The position numbers were made by a program, and so were the translations under genes. A stretch of 64,000 bases of DNA. Origin: an uncultured Muribaculaceae bacterium (lineage in GTDB: Bacteria > Bacteroidota > Bacteroidia > Bacteroidales > Muribaculaceae). Below the pieces are notes generated by a model. The model was not told where the DNA came from. It saw only the letters and a list, made by a program, of their open reading frames with translations, and searched no databases. The stretch is taken from the NCBI GenBank assembly GCA_910578075.1, contig CAJTPK010000014.1, positions 20,299 through 84,298 on the forward strand, given 5' to 3'. Of the stretch, positions 9,428 through 16,902 are shown piece by piece; the stretch's first letter is position 1, and each line of letters starts with the position of its first letter.

Positions 9428-10237
9428 ATGGCAAATATAGAAAGAAAAAAGCCCAAGAGGATTATCACAAAGATAGGAGATATATTCTGTGTTGAATTTC
9501 CAGATAACACAAAAGGATATTTCCAATACATCGCAAAGGACATGACCCAGCTCAACAGCTCGGTGATACGCGCATTCTACACGCACTATCCTATTGACCA
9601 GGATGTGAAGATTGATGATGTCGTCAAAGACAAGGTGGATTTTTATGCTCATACTGTCTTAAGAGGTGGAATTGATTTTGACAATTGGTATAAAATAGGT
9701 AAATCAAGTGATGTTGGAGAAAATGAATTATATAAAATTATATTCTGTAATGCCAGTACTGCATATCAATTGTACGCTGATGGCATTAAAATCCCGAGAA
9801 CATCGCGATTTTACAAATGGCATCTATGGAATATTAATAAGGATATTTTTGATGTTGAAAATGTTCCAAATCATACGACAAGCATGATCGAAATCGGAAC
9901 CGTCAAAACTTATATTGAAATTTACCAAAGAATGTGGCAAGGATATTATAAATATACATGTCTAGAAAATGAGGTTATAAAAAGATATCCTCGACCGGAG
10001 GTTCTCAGCTATCTTAAGCGAGTTTACGGAGACAAAATAACATATATATGCTTTAAGGGCAATGATTTCGAGAGAGGAGTGGTCATGGAGGATGATAGCC
10101 TTGTAAGAATCAGTGTTGATGAAGATAATCCTGTATATGAGGAATTACTGAATGGAAAGTTCTCCGACACCAACTGGAAATACGGTGAGTTTATCACCGA
10201 AGAGGAGTTCAATAAAGAGTGGGACTCAGCAGAGTAG
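9428..10237 (+). CDS. Putative immunity protein 1 of the RHS array
   Basis: A 269-residue cytoplasmic protein starting 4 bases after the toxin stop codon, the position expected of the cognate immunity gene. The N-terminal third (KPKRIITKIGDIFCVEFPD, then GYFQYIAKD, LNSSVIRAFYTHYPID, DKVDFYAH) is nearly the same in all six array members. The middle (about residues 85-180) differs. The C-terminal part (YPRPEVLSYLKR, YICFKGNDFERG, KFSDTNW, FITEEEFN) is again conserved. The opening resembles the Imm26 type of immunity domain (KxGDIFxV), but this is a tentative recollection, not a search. Expected role: bind and block the GIY-YIG tip. No signal peptide, consistent with protection in the cytoplasm where a nuclease would act. 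Confidence 0.72.
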   Translation: MANIERKKPKRIITKIGDIFCVEFPDNTKGYFQYIAKDMTQLNSSVIRAFYTHYPIDQDVKIDDVVKDKVDFYAHTVLRGGIDFDNWYKIGKSSDVGENELYKIIFCNASTAYQLYADGIKIPRTSRFYKWHLWNINKDIFDVENVPNHTTSMIEIGTVKTYIEIYQRMWQGYYKYTCLENEVIKRYPRPEVLSYLKRVYGDKITYICFKGNDFERGVVMEDDSLVRISVDEDNPVYEELLNGKFSDTNWKYGEFITEEEFNKEWDSAE

Positions 10238-10256
10238 AAAGTTTAAATCAAATATT

Positions 10257-10718
10257 ATGAAAGCTGAAAACATCCGTGCGCAGATAGGCGTGATTCTGCC
10301 GATTATAATAGCAATGCTGGCGGTGGCATTTTTAGAAAATAAATGTACAGGTCAAGTCATTCATTTTTCATATGACGACTCGGGTAACAGGATCAAGCGG
10401 GAGCCGGTTACCGTAGAGAACGTAAACGCAAAAGAGAAAGATATGCAACGGTTTCTGACGAAAGAGAGACTTGACGGCAGAATCACAGTGACCCCTGACA
10501 ACAACTTGGGTAAGATCAATATAGACATTAAGGACAACACACTGTCCGGACCATATTCAATATCGCTATACGCTATGGCCGGGTATATGGTCTGTGAGAC
10601 TACGGAACTGTCCGATAAATCCGATATAGACATCTCCAATCTGCCTAATGGCCTCTATGTACTCGTCATTTCCCAGAATGGAAAGTCAAACGCCTGGAAA
10701 ATAAATCTGAACCGCTAA
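10257..10718 (+). CDS. Mini-protein with membrane segment, YD-like motif and T9SS-like tail (copy 1)
   Basis: A 153-residue protein; the ATG at 10257 was chosen over an upstream in-frame start because it opens directly on a hydrophobic segment (IGVILPIIIAMLAVAFL). Next comes HFSYDDSGNRIKRE, which looks like one RHS/YD unit, then a helical linker. The end (PYSISLYAMAGYMV, SDIDISNLPNGLYVLVIS, KSNAWKINL) has the pattern of a type A T9SS C-terminal sorting domain. The second copy at 12592 is almost identical from the YD motif onward but has a different N-terminus. The role is unknown; proximity to the RHS gene suggests it helps present or secrete the toxin, which is inference. It lies 19 bases after immunity gene 1. 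Confidence 0.7.
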   Translation: MKAENIRAQIGVILPIIIAMLAVAFLENKCTGQVIHFSYDDSGNRIKREPVTVENVNAKEKDMQRFLTKERLDGRITVTPDNNLGKINIDIKDNTLSGPYSISLYAMAGYMVCETTELSDKSDIDISNLPNGLYVLVISQNGKSNAWKINLNR

Positions 10719-10732
10719 AAAAGAAAGCTGTG

Positions 10733-10888
10733 TCATCGGAATTGGCTGAAAAATAATGCCAGGCATGGAGCGACAGTCTCTGCGTCTCGGCAGGAGTGGT
10801 AACGACCTCCGCGCCGGATTGACCGGCATAAATCCTTTGCGCCTTAGCGGCTCTGCGTGATTAAAATTTTCAACGACACCAATAATAA
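10733..10888 (+). repeat. Intergenic repeat, partial copy in the immunity array
   Basis: The stretch holds GGAGTGGTAACGACCTCCG, a CCTTTGCGCCTTAGCGGCTC segment and CTCTGCGTGATTAAA, then ACACCAATAATA. The same order recurs at 13068-13200, 14460-14632, 15497-15669, 20399-20697 and in the palindromic copy at 35512-35810. Within the array it follows each mini-protein gene or remnant and comes before the next immunity gene, so the recombining unit is immunity gene, tail gene, repeat. Confidence 0.8.
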
Positions 10889-10910
10889 AGAACGGTATTT
10901 TTAATGATAG

Positions 10911-11720
10911 ATGGGAACGAATACTAAACCCAAGCGAATCGTCACTAAGATCGGGGATATATTCTGCGTTGAATTTCCTGACAATACAAAAGGGTATTTC
11001 CAATACATTGCAAAGGATATGACCCAGCTCAACAGTTCTGTGATACGTGCATTCTACACGCACTATCCTATTGACGAAGATGTGAAGATTGAGGATGTTG
11101 TCAAAGACAAGGTAGATTTCTATGCACATACGATCTTAAGGGCTGGAATAGATTTTGATAATTGGTACAAGATCGGCAACTCAAGTGATATAGGAGAAGA
11201 AAATATACAAAATATTTTGTTCACGACCGTACCTTTCGACTTTACTATTTTATCCAATAATATAATTCAAAAAATAAATCCATTGGATAATTGGGAAATA
11301 TGGCATATAGGACAGGATATGATTAATGTTGGATCACTTCCAGTATCATTAATTGATAAAGTCTATCAAGGAGATGTAATTGCCTTCCATCAAATTGTCA
11401 ATAGGATAGAATTAGGATATTATACTAATAATAATCCGATGAATGAGGTTATAAAAAGATATCCTCGACCGGAGGTTCTCAGCTATCTTAAGCGAGTTGA
11501 CGGAGACAAAATAACATATATATGCTTTAAAGGTAATGATTTCGAGAGAGGAATGGTCATGGAGGGTGATAGCCTTGTAAGAATCAGTGTTGATGAAGAT
11601 AATCCTGCATATAATGCATATGAGGAATTACTGAATGGAAAGTTCTCCGACACCAACTGGAAATACCGTGAGTTCATCACAGAAGAGGAATTCAATCAAG
11701 TCTGGAATGCTGTTAACTGA
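10911..11720 (+). CDS. Putative immunity protein 2 of the RHS array
   Basis: A 269-residue protein beginning MGTNTKPKRIVTKIGDIFCV. N-terminal and C-terminal thirds are almost those of immunity protein 1, including the distinctive C-terminal DEDNPAYNAYEELLNGKFSD region, where three extra residues (YNA) are inserted relative to copy 1. The middle (SSDIGEENIQNILFTTVPFD, NPLDNWEIWHIGQDMINVG) differs completely from copy 1 but is close to copy 3. It therefore looks like a chimaera of conserved ends and an exchanged central specificity segment. No signal peptide. It starts 22 bases after the preceding repeat; the stop is 14 bases before immunity gene 3. Confidence 0.7.
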   Translation: MGTNTKPKRIVTKIGDIFCVEFPDNTKGYFQYIAKDMTQLNSSVIRAFYTHYPIDEDVKIEDVVKDKVDFYAHTILRAGIDFDNWYKIGNSSDIGEENIQNILFTTVPFDFTILSNNIIQKINPLDNWEIWHIGQDMINVGSLPVSLIDKVYQGDVIAFHQIVNRIELGYYTNNNPMNEVIKRYPRPEVLSYLKRVDGDKITYICFKGNDFERGMVMEGDSLVRISVDEDNPAYNAYEELLNGKFSDTNWKYREFITEEEFNQVWNAVN

Positions 11721-11734
11721 ACTTTCAAAAGTAG

Positions 11735-12550
11735 ATGGTAATATGGCAAAGACAGAGAGAAAAAAAGCCAAAGAGGGTCGTCACAAAGATAGGAGATATA
11801 TTCTGCGTTGAGTTTCCCGACAACACGAAAGGGTATTTTCAATATATAGCAAATGATATTACCCAACTCAACAGTTCTGTGATACGTGCATTCTACACTC
11901 ATTATCCTATTGACCAAGAAGTAAAAAACGAGGATATTGTCAAGGACAAGGTAGATTTTTATGCACATACAATTCTGAGGGGGGGGATAGACTTTGATGT
12001 ATGGTACAAGATTGGTAAATCAAGTGATATAGGAGAAGAGAATATTCAAAATATTTTGTTCACAACTGTACCTTTCGATTTTATTATATTACCCAATAAT
12101 GAAATTCAAAAAATAAATCCATTAGATAATTGGAGAATATGGCATATAGGGCAGGATATGATTAATGTTGGACCACTTCCAAGCTCATTAATTCATAAAG
12201 TTAATCATGGAGCTGTAATCGCCTTTCATCAAATTGTAAATAGAATGAGATTAGGTTATTATACGAGTAATAATCCAATAAATAAAGTTGTTAAAAGGTG
12301 TCCGCGACCAGAAGTTCACAGCTATCTTAGTCGGGAAGAAGGAGACAGAGTGACATACTTGTGTTTCAAGGGGAATGAATTCGAGAGGGGAATAGTCAAG
12401 GATGGTGATAGTACTGTAAGAATCTGCGCGGATGAGAATATTCCCGCATATGAACAGTTACAGAAAGGGAAATTCTCTGATACCAATTGGGATTTCGATG
12501 ACTTCATCACTGAAGAGGAATTCAATCAGATATGGAATTCGACAGATTAA
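11735..12550 (+). CDS. Putative immunity protein 3 of the RHS array, shifted start
   Basis: A 271-residue paralogue whose first nine residues (MVIWQRQRE) are unlike the others before joining KKPKRVVTKIGDIFCVEF. The other frame has an ATG at 11743 reading MAKTERKKAK, which matches the start of copy 1 (MANIERKKPK) but then runs off frame. The run of A is seven long here and six in copy 1. A one-base insertion thus broke the original start, and the upstream ATG at 11735 now opens the correct frame. The middle is close to copy 2 (ENIQNILFTTVPFDF, IWHIGQDMINVG). The C-terminus is more diverged (CPRPEVHSYLSREEGDRV). Likely expressed, but translation may be weaker. Confidence 0.68.
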   Translation: MVIWQRQREKKPKRVVTKIGDIFCVEFPDNTKGYFQYIANDITQLNSSVIRAFYTHYPIDQEVKNEDIVKDKVDFYAHTILRGGIDFDVWYKIGKSSDIGEENIQNILFTTVPFDFIILPNNEIQKINPLDNWRIWHIGQDMINVGPLPSSLIHKVNHGAVIAFHQIVNRMRLGYYTSNNPINKVVKRCPRPEVHSYLSREEGDRVTYLCFKGNEFERGIVKDGDSTVRICADENIPAYEQLQKGKFSDTNWDFDDFITEEEFNQIWNSTD

Positions 12551-12591
12551 AATTATTACTATACTAAATCAAAATTTTAAATGAGCTCATA

Positions 12592-13053
12592 ATGAAAGCT
12601 AAAATCAGGATAATACTCGCAGGCGGAATAATACCGTTTGTGATAGCAGTATTTACGATTATTTTTCCTGCAAACCAATGCACGGGCCATATTATTCGTT
12701 TTTCGTATGATGACTCGGGAAACAGAATCAAGCGGGAGCCGGTTACCGTAGAGAACGTAAACGCAAAAGAGAAGGATATGCAACGGTTTCTGACGAAAGA
12801 GAGACTTGACGGCAGAATCACCGTTACTCCTGACAACAACTTGGGTAAGATCAATATAGACATCAAGGACAACACACTGTCCGGACCATATTCAATATCG
12901 CTATACGCTATGGCCGGGTATATGGTCTGTGAGACTACGGAACTGTCCGATAAATCCGATATAGACATCTCCAATCTGCCTAATGGCCTCTATGTACTCG
13001 TCATTTCCCAGAATGGAAAGTCAAACGCCTGGAAAATAAATCTGAACCGCTAA
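12592..13053 (+). CDS. Mini-protein with membrane segment, YD-like motif and T9SS-like tail (copy 2)
   Basis: A 153-residue near-duplicate of the protein at 10257. From FSYDDSGNRIKREPVT to the C-terminal KINLNR the two proteins read the same, and the DNA differs at only a few bases. The first about 38 residues, including the hydrophobic segment (IILAGGIIPFVIAVFTIIF), are clearly different, keeping only the CTG motif and flanks. Such a sharp change from diverged to identical sequence suggests recent gene conversion or duplication through the shared 3' part. It carries the same putative T9SS-like sorting tail and lies 41 bases after immunity gene 3. Confidence 0.7.
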   Translation: MKAKIRIILAGGIIPFVIAVFTIIFPANQCTGHIIRFSYDDSGNRIKREPVTVENVNAKEKDMQRFLTKERLDGRITVTPDNNLGKINIDIKDNTLSGPYSISLYAMAGYMVCETTELSDKSDIDISNLPNGLYVLVISQNGKSNAWKINLNR

Positions 13054-13067
13054 AAAAGAAAGCTGTG

Positions 13068-13200
13068 TCATCGGAATTGGCTGAAAAATAATGCCAGGCA
13101 TGGGGCGACAGTCTCTGCGTCTCGGCAGGAGTGGCAACGACCTCCGCATCGAATTGACCGGCATAAATCCTTTGTGCCTTAGCGTCTCTGCGTAATATTA
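13068..13200 (+). repeat. Intergenic repeat, partial copy in the immunity array
   Basis: Near-copy of the 10733-10888 segment, following the second mini-protein gene, with the same GAATTGGCTGAAAAATAATG opening and the same CTCTGCGTAAT end. The copy stops being recognisable near 13200. Confidence 0.75.
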
Positions 13201-13610
13201 AACATGTAATGGGGCTTGGCTTTGTCTAAATTCCTTTACTTATTAAATTGTGCATATTTACCGGACATCACCAATAAATTCTCTTTTATCAAACCATTAA
13301 GACCATTCAAAACCATTGGGAGTCAAAGTAGTATGGAGATGTCAAACCATTAAGACCATTCAAAAGCTTCGCTTTTGGCTTGACGCGAAAAGGTGTAGAC
13401 CAGAGTCCCAAAGAACCAGAGCATGGTCGCTAATTATTATTGATCATGCTATTACTGATCTCGGCCTCAAATAAACATAGCATGGAGGCATAGGGTTTTA
13501 TGCGACGTAATCACGAAGGGGATGGAACAATTGTAACTCCGCAGTCCCCTACTAACGGCTTCGAAGAAGTCGACCAATTAGACAAAATATAATAGTAATT
13601 TTAATGACAG
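13201..13610 (+). repeat. Gene-free stretch with AACCATT-type repeat
   Basis: No coding frame with support. A TTTACCGGACATCACCAATAA segment near 13258 is the edge sequence of the palindromic repeat family. From about 13300 there is a tandem of AAACCATTAAGACCATTCAA, followed by AAGCTTCGCTTTTGG and a GACCAGAGTCCCAAAGAACC segment. Related sequence occurs at 55079-55560 and 57575-57760. Near 13560 the sequence CTTCGAAGAAGTCG is a short palindrome. Immunity gene 4 starts at 13611. Confidence 0.6.
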
Positions 13611-14405
13611 ATGCTAAAAACTACTAAACCTAAAAGAATCGTCACAAAAATCGGGGATATATTTTGTGTGGAGTTCCCGGATAACACAAAAGGGTATTTT
13701 CAATATATCGCAAAGGACATGACCCTGCTCAATAGCTCTGTGATACGAGCATTCTATACGCACTATCCTATTGACCAGGATGTGAAGATTGAGGATATTG
13801 TCAAGGACAAGGTGGATTTCTTTGCGCATACAGTCCTAAGAATTGGAATAGAGCTGGATGCGTGGTATAAAGTAGGTAGATGTTCAGAGGTGGGGATAAA
13901 TGAATTAAATAAAGTCCAATTTGGCAACACCTCCGAATTTAATCGTTTTTCCAGTGACATAATAATAATAAATCCATTATTTAATTGGGTTATATGGAAT
14001 GTAAATAAGGAAAGTAGATTTGTTGGAAAGCTCCCATCTTCCATCGTTGATAAAGTTGAGACTGGCTTTATAAAACCGTATAATGAAATTGTTGACAGGA
14101 TGTTTCTGGGATACTATAAATACACATCTCTTGAAAACAAGATCATAAAAAGGTATCCTCGTCCGGAGGTTCTCAGTTATACAAAACGCGAGGATGGGAA
14201 CAAGCAAACATACCTTTGCTTCAAGGGGAATGACTTTGAAAAAGGTATTATTCAGGAGGGCAACAAGATTATAAAAACAGATAATAAGGAGGGGACTGCC
14301 GGGCACAAGGAACTGCTTGACGTAAAATTCTCCGATATCAACTGGAGATATGATGAGTTCATCACGGGCGAGGAATTCAATAAGGCGTGGGATTCAATAG
14401 AGTAA
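13611..14405 (+). CDS. Putative immunity protein 4 of the RHS array
   Basis: A 264-residue paralogue beginning MLKTTKPKRIVTKIGDIFCV. The N-terminal third matches copies 1-3 (with MTLLNSS where others have MTQLNSS). The central third is different from all others (RCSEVGINELNKVQFGNTSE, NPLFNWVIWNVNKESRFVG). The C-terminal part shares RYPRPEVLSY and CFKGNDFEKG but diverges before KFSDINWRYDEFITGEEFNK. This member therefore carries its own central specificity segment. Downstream, the mini-protein gene that follows copies 1 and 3 has been reduced to its last 16 codons. Confidence 0.7.
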   Translation: MLKTTKPKRIVTKIGDIFCVEFPDNTKGYFQYIAKDMTLLNSSVIRAFYTHYPIDQDVKIEDIVKDKVDFFAHTVLRIGIELDAWYKVGRCSEVGINELNKVQFGNTSEFNRFSSDIIIINPLFNWVIWNVNKESRFVGKLPSSIVDKVETGFIKPYNEIVDRMFLGYYKYTSLENKIIKRYPRPEVLSYTKREDGNKQTYLCFKGNDFEKGIIQEGNKIIKTDNKEGTAGHKELLDVKFSDINWRYDEFITGEEFNKAWDSIE

Positions 14406-14407
14406 AT

Positions 14408-14455
14408 TCCCAGAACGGAAAGTCCAACGCCTGGAAAATAAATCTGAAGCGCTAA
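14408..14455 (+). pseudogene. Remnant of the mini-protein 3' end
   Basis: Fifteen codons plus stop (SQNGKSNAWKINLKR) identical in meaning to the end of the mini-proteins at 10257 and 12592 except Lys for Asn near the end. They start 3 bases after immunity gene 4 without a start codon. The rest of the tail gene has been deleted, presumably by recombination between repeats. Confidence 0.8.
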
Positions 14456-14459
14456 AAAA

Positions 14460-14632
14460 GAGAGCTGTGTAATCGGAATTGGCTGAAAAATAATGCCAGG
14501 CATGGGACGACGGTCTCTGTGCCTCGGCAGGAGTGGTAACGATCTCCGCGCCGGATTGACCGGTATAAACCCTTTGCGCCTTAGCGTCTCTGCGTGATTA
14601 AAGTTTTCAATGATACCAATAATAAAGAACGG
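14460..14632 (+). repeat. Intergenic repeat, partial copy in the immunity array
   Basis: Same unit as 10733-10888. Together with the remnant before it and the start of the following immunity gene it is repeated, almost base for base, 1037 bases further on (15497-15669). Confidence 0.8.
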
Positions 14633-14647
14633 TAATTTTAATGATAG

Positions 14648-15442
14648 ATGGGAACGAATACTAAACCTAAAAGGATCGTCACAAAGATCGGGGATATATT
14701 CTGTGTTGAATTGGATAATAATGCAAAAGGATTTTTCCAATTTATCGCAATTGACAGTACTTGTATGAACAGCTCTGTAGTACGAGTTTTTATGAAACAC
14801 TATCCTATTGATAAAGAGGTTAGTATTGAAGATATCGTTAGCGACAAGGTGGATTTTTACACACATACAATTTTGAGAGCAGGCATTGATAATAATATTT
14901 GGTACAAAGTTGGAAAATCACAAGATGTCGGGGAAAACGATATGCATAAAGTTTATTTCGGACTCGCACATGAATTTAAGCATGAGAATTTCAAACTCAT
15001 ACCTGTTGACCCGATGAACAACTGGAATATATGGCAAATAAATGCCTGTCACATATTTGTAGGATCACTTCCAGAAAGACTATATGGACACGTCGAAGAT
15101 GGCTCAGTGATGCCGTTCCATTTAATAAAAGCTCGGATGATAAGTGGATATTATCCTGTGTCCTTAAAAATATACAGCGTATCAAAACGAACCCCTCGAC
15201 CGGAATACAAAAGTTATATCAAAGACACGTCGGACGGCAAGGATATCTACATCTGCTTCCAAGGGGATTATTTTGAAAAAGCGGTGATTCCAATTGAAGG
15301 TAAATTGACCAAAATTAGCCGTGATGAAGCGGTTTTGAACGGTATGGATATAGTAGGTAAAAAGTTTTCCGACACTAACTGGAAAGCCCAAAATTTCATA
15401 ACCGAGGAGGAATTCAATAAGGCGTGGGATTCAATAGAGTAA
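14648..15442 (+). CDS. Putative immunity protein 5 of the RHS array
   Basis: A 264-residue paralogue, MGTNTKPKRIVTKIGDIFCV at the start. It departs early from copies 1-4 (ELDNNAKGFFQFIAIDSTCM, VVRVFMKHYPIDKEVS). The C-terminal half (RPEYKSYIKDTSDGKDIYIC, YFEKAV, EGKLTKIS, KKFSDTNWKAQNFITEEEFN) forms a second subtype shared only with copy 6. The array thus has two C-terminal families. No signal peptide. It is followed by a mini-protein remnant and repeat. Confidence 0.7.
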   Translation: MGTNTKPKRIVTKIGDIFCVELDNNAKGFFQFIAIDSTCMNSSVVRVFMKHYPIDKEVSIEDIVSDKVDFYTHTILRAGIDNNIWYKVGKSQDVGENDMHKVYFGLAHEFKHENFKLIPVDPMNNWNIWQINACHIFVGSLPERLYGHVEDGSVMPFHLIKARMISGYYPVSLKIYSVSKRTPRPEYKSYIKDTSDGKDIYICFQGDYFEKAVIPIEGKLTKISRDEAVLNGMDIVGKKFSDTNWKAQNFITEEEFNKAWDSIE

Positions 15443-15444
15443 AT

Positions 15445-15492
15445 TCCCAGAACGGAAAGTCCAACGCCTGGAAAATAAATCTGAAGCGCTAA
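15445..15492 (+). pseudogene. Second remnant of the mini-protein 3' end
   Basis: Same 15 codons plus stop as at 14408-14455, exactly 1037 bases downstream. It shows that immunity genes 5 and 6 with their leaders arose by tandem duplication after the tail gene had already been lost. Confidence 0.8.
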
Positions 15493-15496
15493 AAAA

Positions 15497-15669
15497 GAGA
15501 GCTGTGTAATCGGAATTGGCTGAAAAATAATGCCAGGCATGGGACGACGGTCTCTGTGCCTCGGCAGGAGTGGTAACGATCTCCGCGCCGGATTGACCGG
15601 TATAAACCCTTTGCGCCTTAGCGTCTCTGCGTGATTAAAGTTTTCAATGATACCAATAATAAAGAACGG
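15497..15669 (+). repeat. Intergenic repeat, partial copy in the immunity array
   Basis: Near-identical to 14460-14632. It ends in ACCAATAATAAAGAACGG, followed by the leader TTTTAATGATAG and the ATG of immunity gene 6. The same leader precedes copies 2 and 5. Confidence 0.8.
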
Positions 15670-15684
15670 TAATTTTAATGATAG

Positions 15685-16479
15685 ATGGGAACGAATACTA
15701 AACCTAAAAGGATCGTCACAAAGATCGGTGATGTATTCTGCGTGGAATTTCCTGATAACACAAAGGGATATTTCCAATATATTGCGAATGATCTGACACA
15801 ATTGAATAGCTCTGTAATCAGAGTTTTCGAAAATCATTATCCAATTGATTCCGAGGAAACTATTGATAATATAGTAAAGGATAAAGTTGCTTTTTACGCC
15901 CACACGATATTGAGAATCGGTATCCAATTCAATGCATGGCATAAGGTTGGCAATTCAAAGAATATTGGTGATTCCGAATTAGAGAACGTAATTTTTGGTT
16001 ATACTTTTGATACAAAAATAGAATTCAAAAGCATTATACATGTTGATCCTTTAACAAACTGGACAGTATGGCACATAAACGGCAACCTACATGATATTGG
16101 AGTATTACCTGATCCTTATCACGGTATTGTAGAATTAGGATCTGTATTACCCTATCATTTGATTACAGAAAGAATGGAACGAGGTTACAATACAGATTCA
16201 AGAAAAATATACGAGATTATGAAAAGAAAACCTCGTGCGGAATACAAAAGTTATATCAAAGACGCGTCGGACGGCAAGGATATCTACATCTGTTTCAAAG
16301 GGGATTATTTTGAAAAAGCCGTGTTCCCAATTGAAGGCAAATTGACCAAAATTAGCTGTGATGAAGCGGTTTTGAACGGTATGGAGATAACAAGCAAGAA
16401 GTTTTCCGACACCAACTGGAAAGCCCAGAATTTCATAACCGAGGAGGAGTTCAATCAAGTCTGGGATACCGCGTTGTAA
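15685..16479 (+). CDS. Putative immunity protein 6 of the RHS array
   Basis: A 264-residue paralogue and the last of the array. The N-terminus returns to the common type (KIGDVFCVEFPDNTKGYFQY), then diverges (VIRVFENHYPIDSEETIDNI). The middle is unique (NIGDSELENVIFGYTFDTKI, NPLTNW replaced by DPLTNWTVWHINGNLHDIG). The C-terminus is that of copy 5 (YKSYIKDASDGKDIYICFKG, FSDTNWKAQNFITEEEFNQV). The gene ends 2 bases before the end of a convergent orphan gene, which marks the border of the island. Confidence 0.7.
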   Translation: MGTNTKPKRIVTKIGDVFCVEFPDNTKGYFQYIANDLTQLNSSVIRVFENHYPIDSEETIDNIVKDKVAFYAHTILRIGIQFNAWHKVGNSKNIGDSELENVIFGYTFDTKIEFKSIIHVDPLTNWTVWHINGNLHDIGVLPDPYHGIVELGSVLPYHLITERMERGYNTDSRKIYEIMKRKPRAEYKSYIKDASDGKDIYICFKGDYFEKAVFPIEGKLTKISCDEAVLNGMEITSKKFSDTNWKAQNFITEEEFNQVWDTAL

Positions 16480-16480
16480 G

Positions 16481-16876
16481 TTAGCGATTGGAGGAAATTG
16501 CGGAAGAGAAACGGCGGTCGGGATAAAACATAAGATGGCGCTCCATGCTCCAGCCGCGTGAGGCATTGCGGAGATAAAGTTTGGCAAGCCCGCGCATCCC
16601 GCGGCATTGACGGCGCAACTCTCCCCATAGCTCCGAAAGGTCGCTGACCGAATTCACCATGACCTCAACCACTGTGCGGCCATGCATCACAAGCCTTGCG
16701 AACAGACGGTCTCCGTAACTTATGGGACGGTCGGTACCAATAACCACAGATGACCTGTCTTCGGCAGGATAACACGATTTTCTTATACCGGTAACTCCGG
16801 CAGTGCGCGACTCATGTACTGTATATTTTGCTCCTTCGATGGTTGAATAAACCGGGGTGTTGATCGATGCAGTCAT
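16481..16876 (-). CDS. Unrecognised 131-residue protein
   Basis: I do not recognise this protein. It has no signal peptide or membrane segment. It is rich in Arg and Ser, with a LWGELRRQCRGMRGLAKLYLRNA helix-like region and a MERHLMFYPDRRFSSA end. The start MTASINTPVYSTIEGAKYTV is preceded by a short AT-rich gap and then the MITE-like element. It runs against the immunity array, tail to tail with copy 6, and has a higher GC content than the array, so it belongs to the flanking chromosome rather than to the island. A gene rather than chance is supported by its length and clean frame only. Confidence 0.55.
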   Translation of the reverse strand: MTASINTPVYSTIEGAKYTVHESRTAGVTGIRKSCYPAEDRSSVVIGTDRPISYGDRLFARLVMHGRTVVEVMVNSVSDLSELWGELRRQCRGMRGLAKLYLRNASRGWSMERHLMFYPDRRFSSAISSNR

Positions 16877-16902
16877 AGCAATTTATCTTTAGAGTAACAC
16901 TT

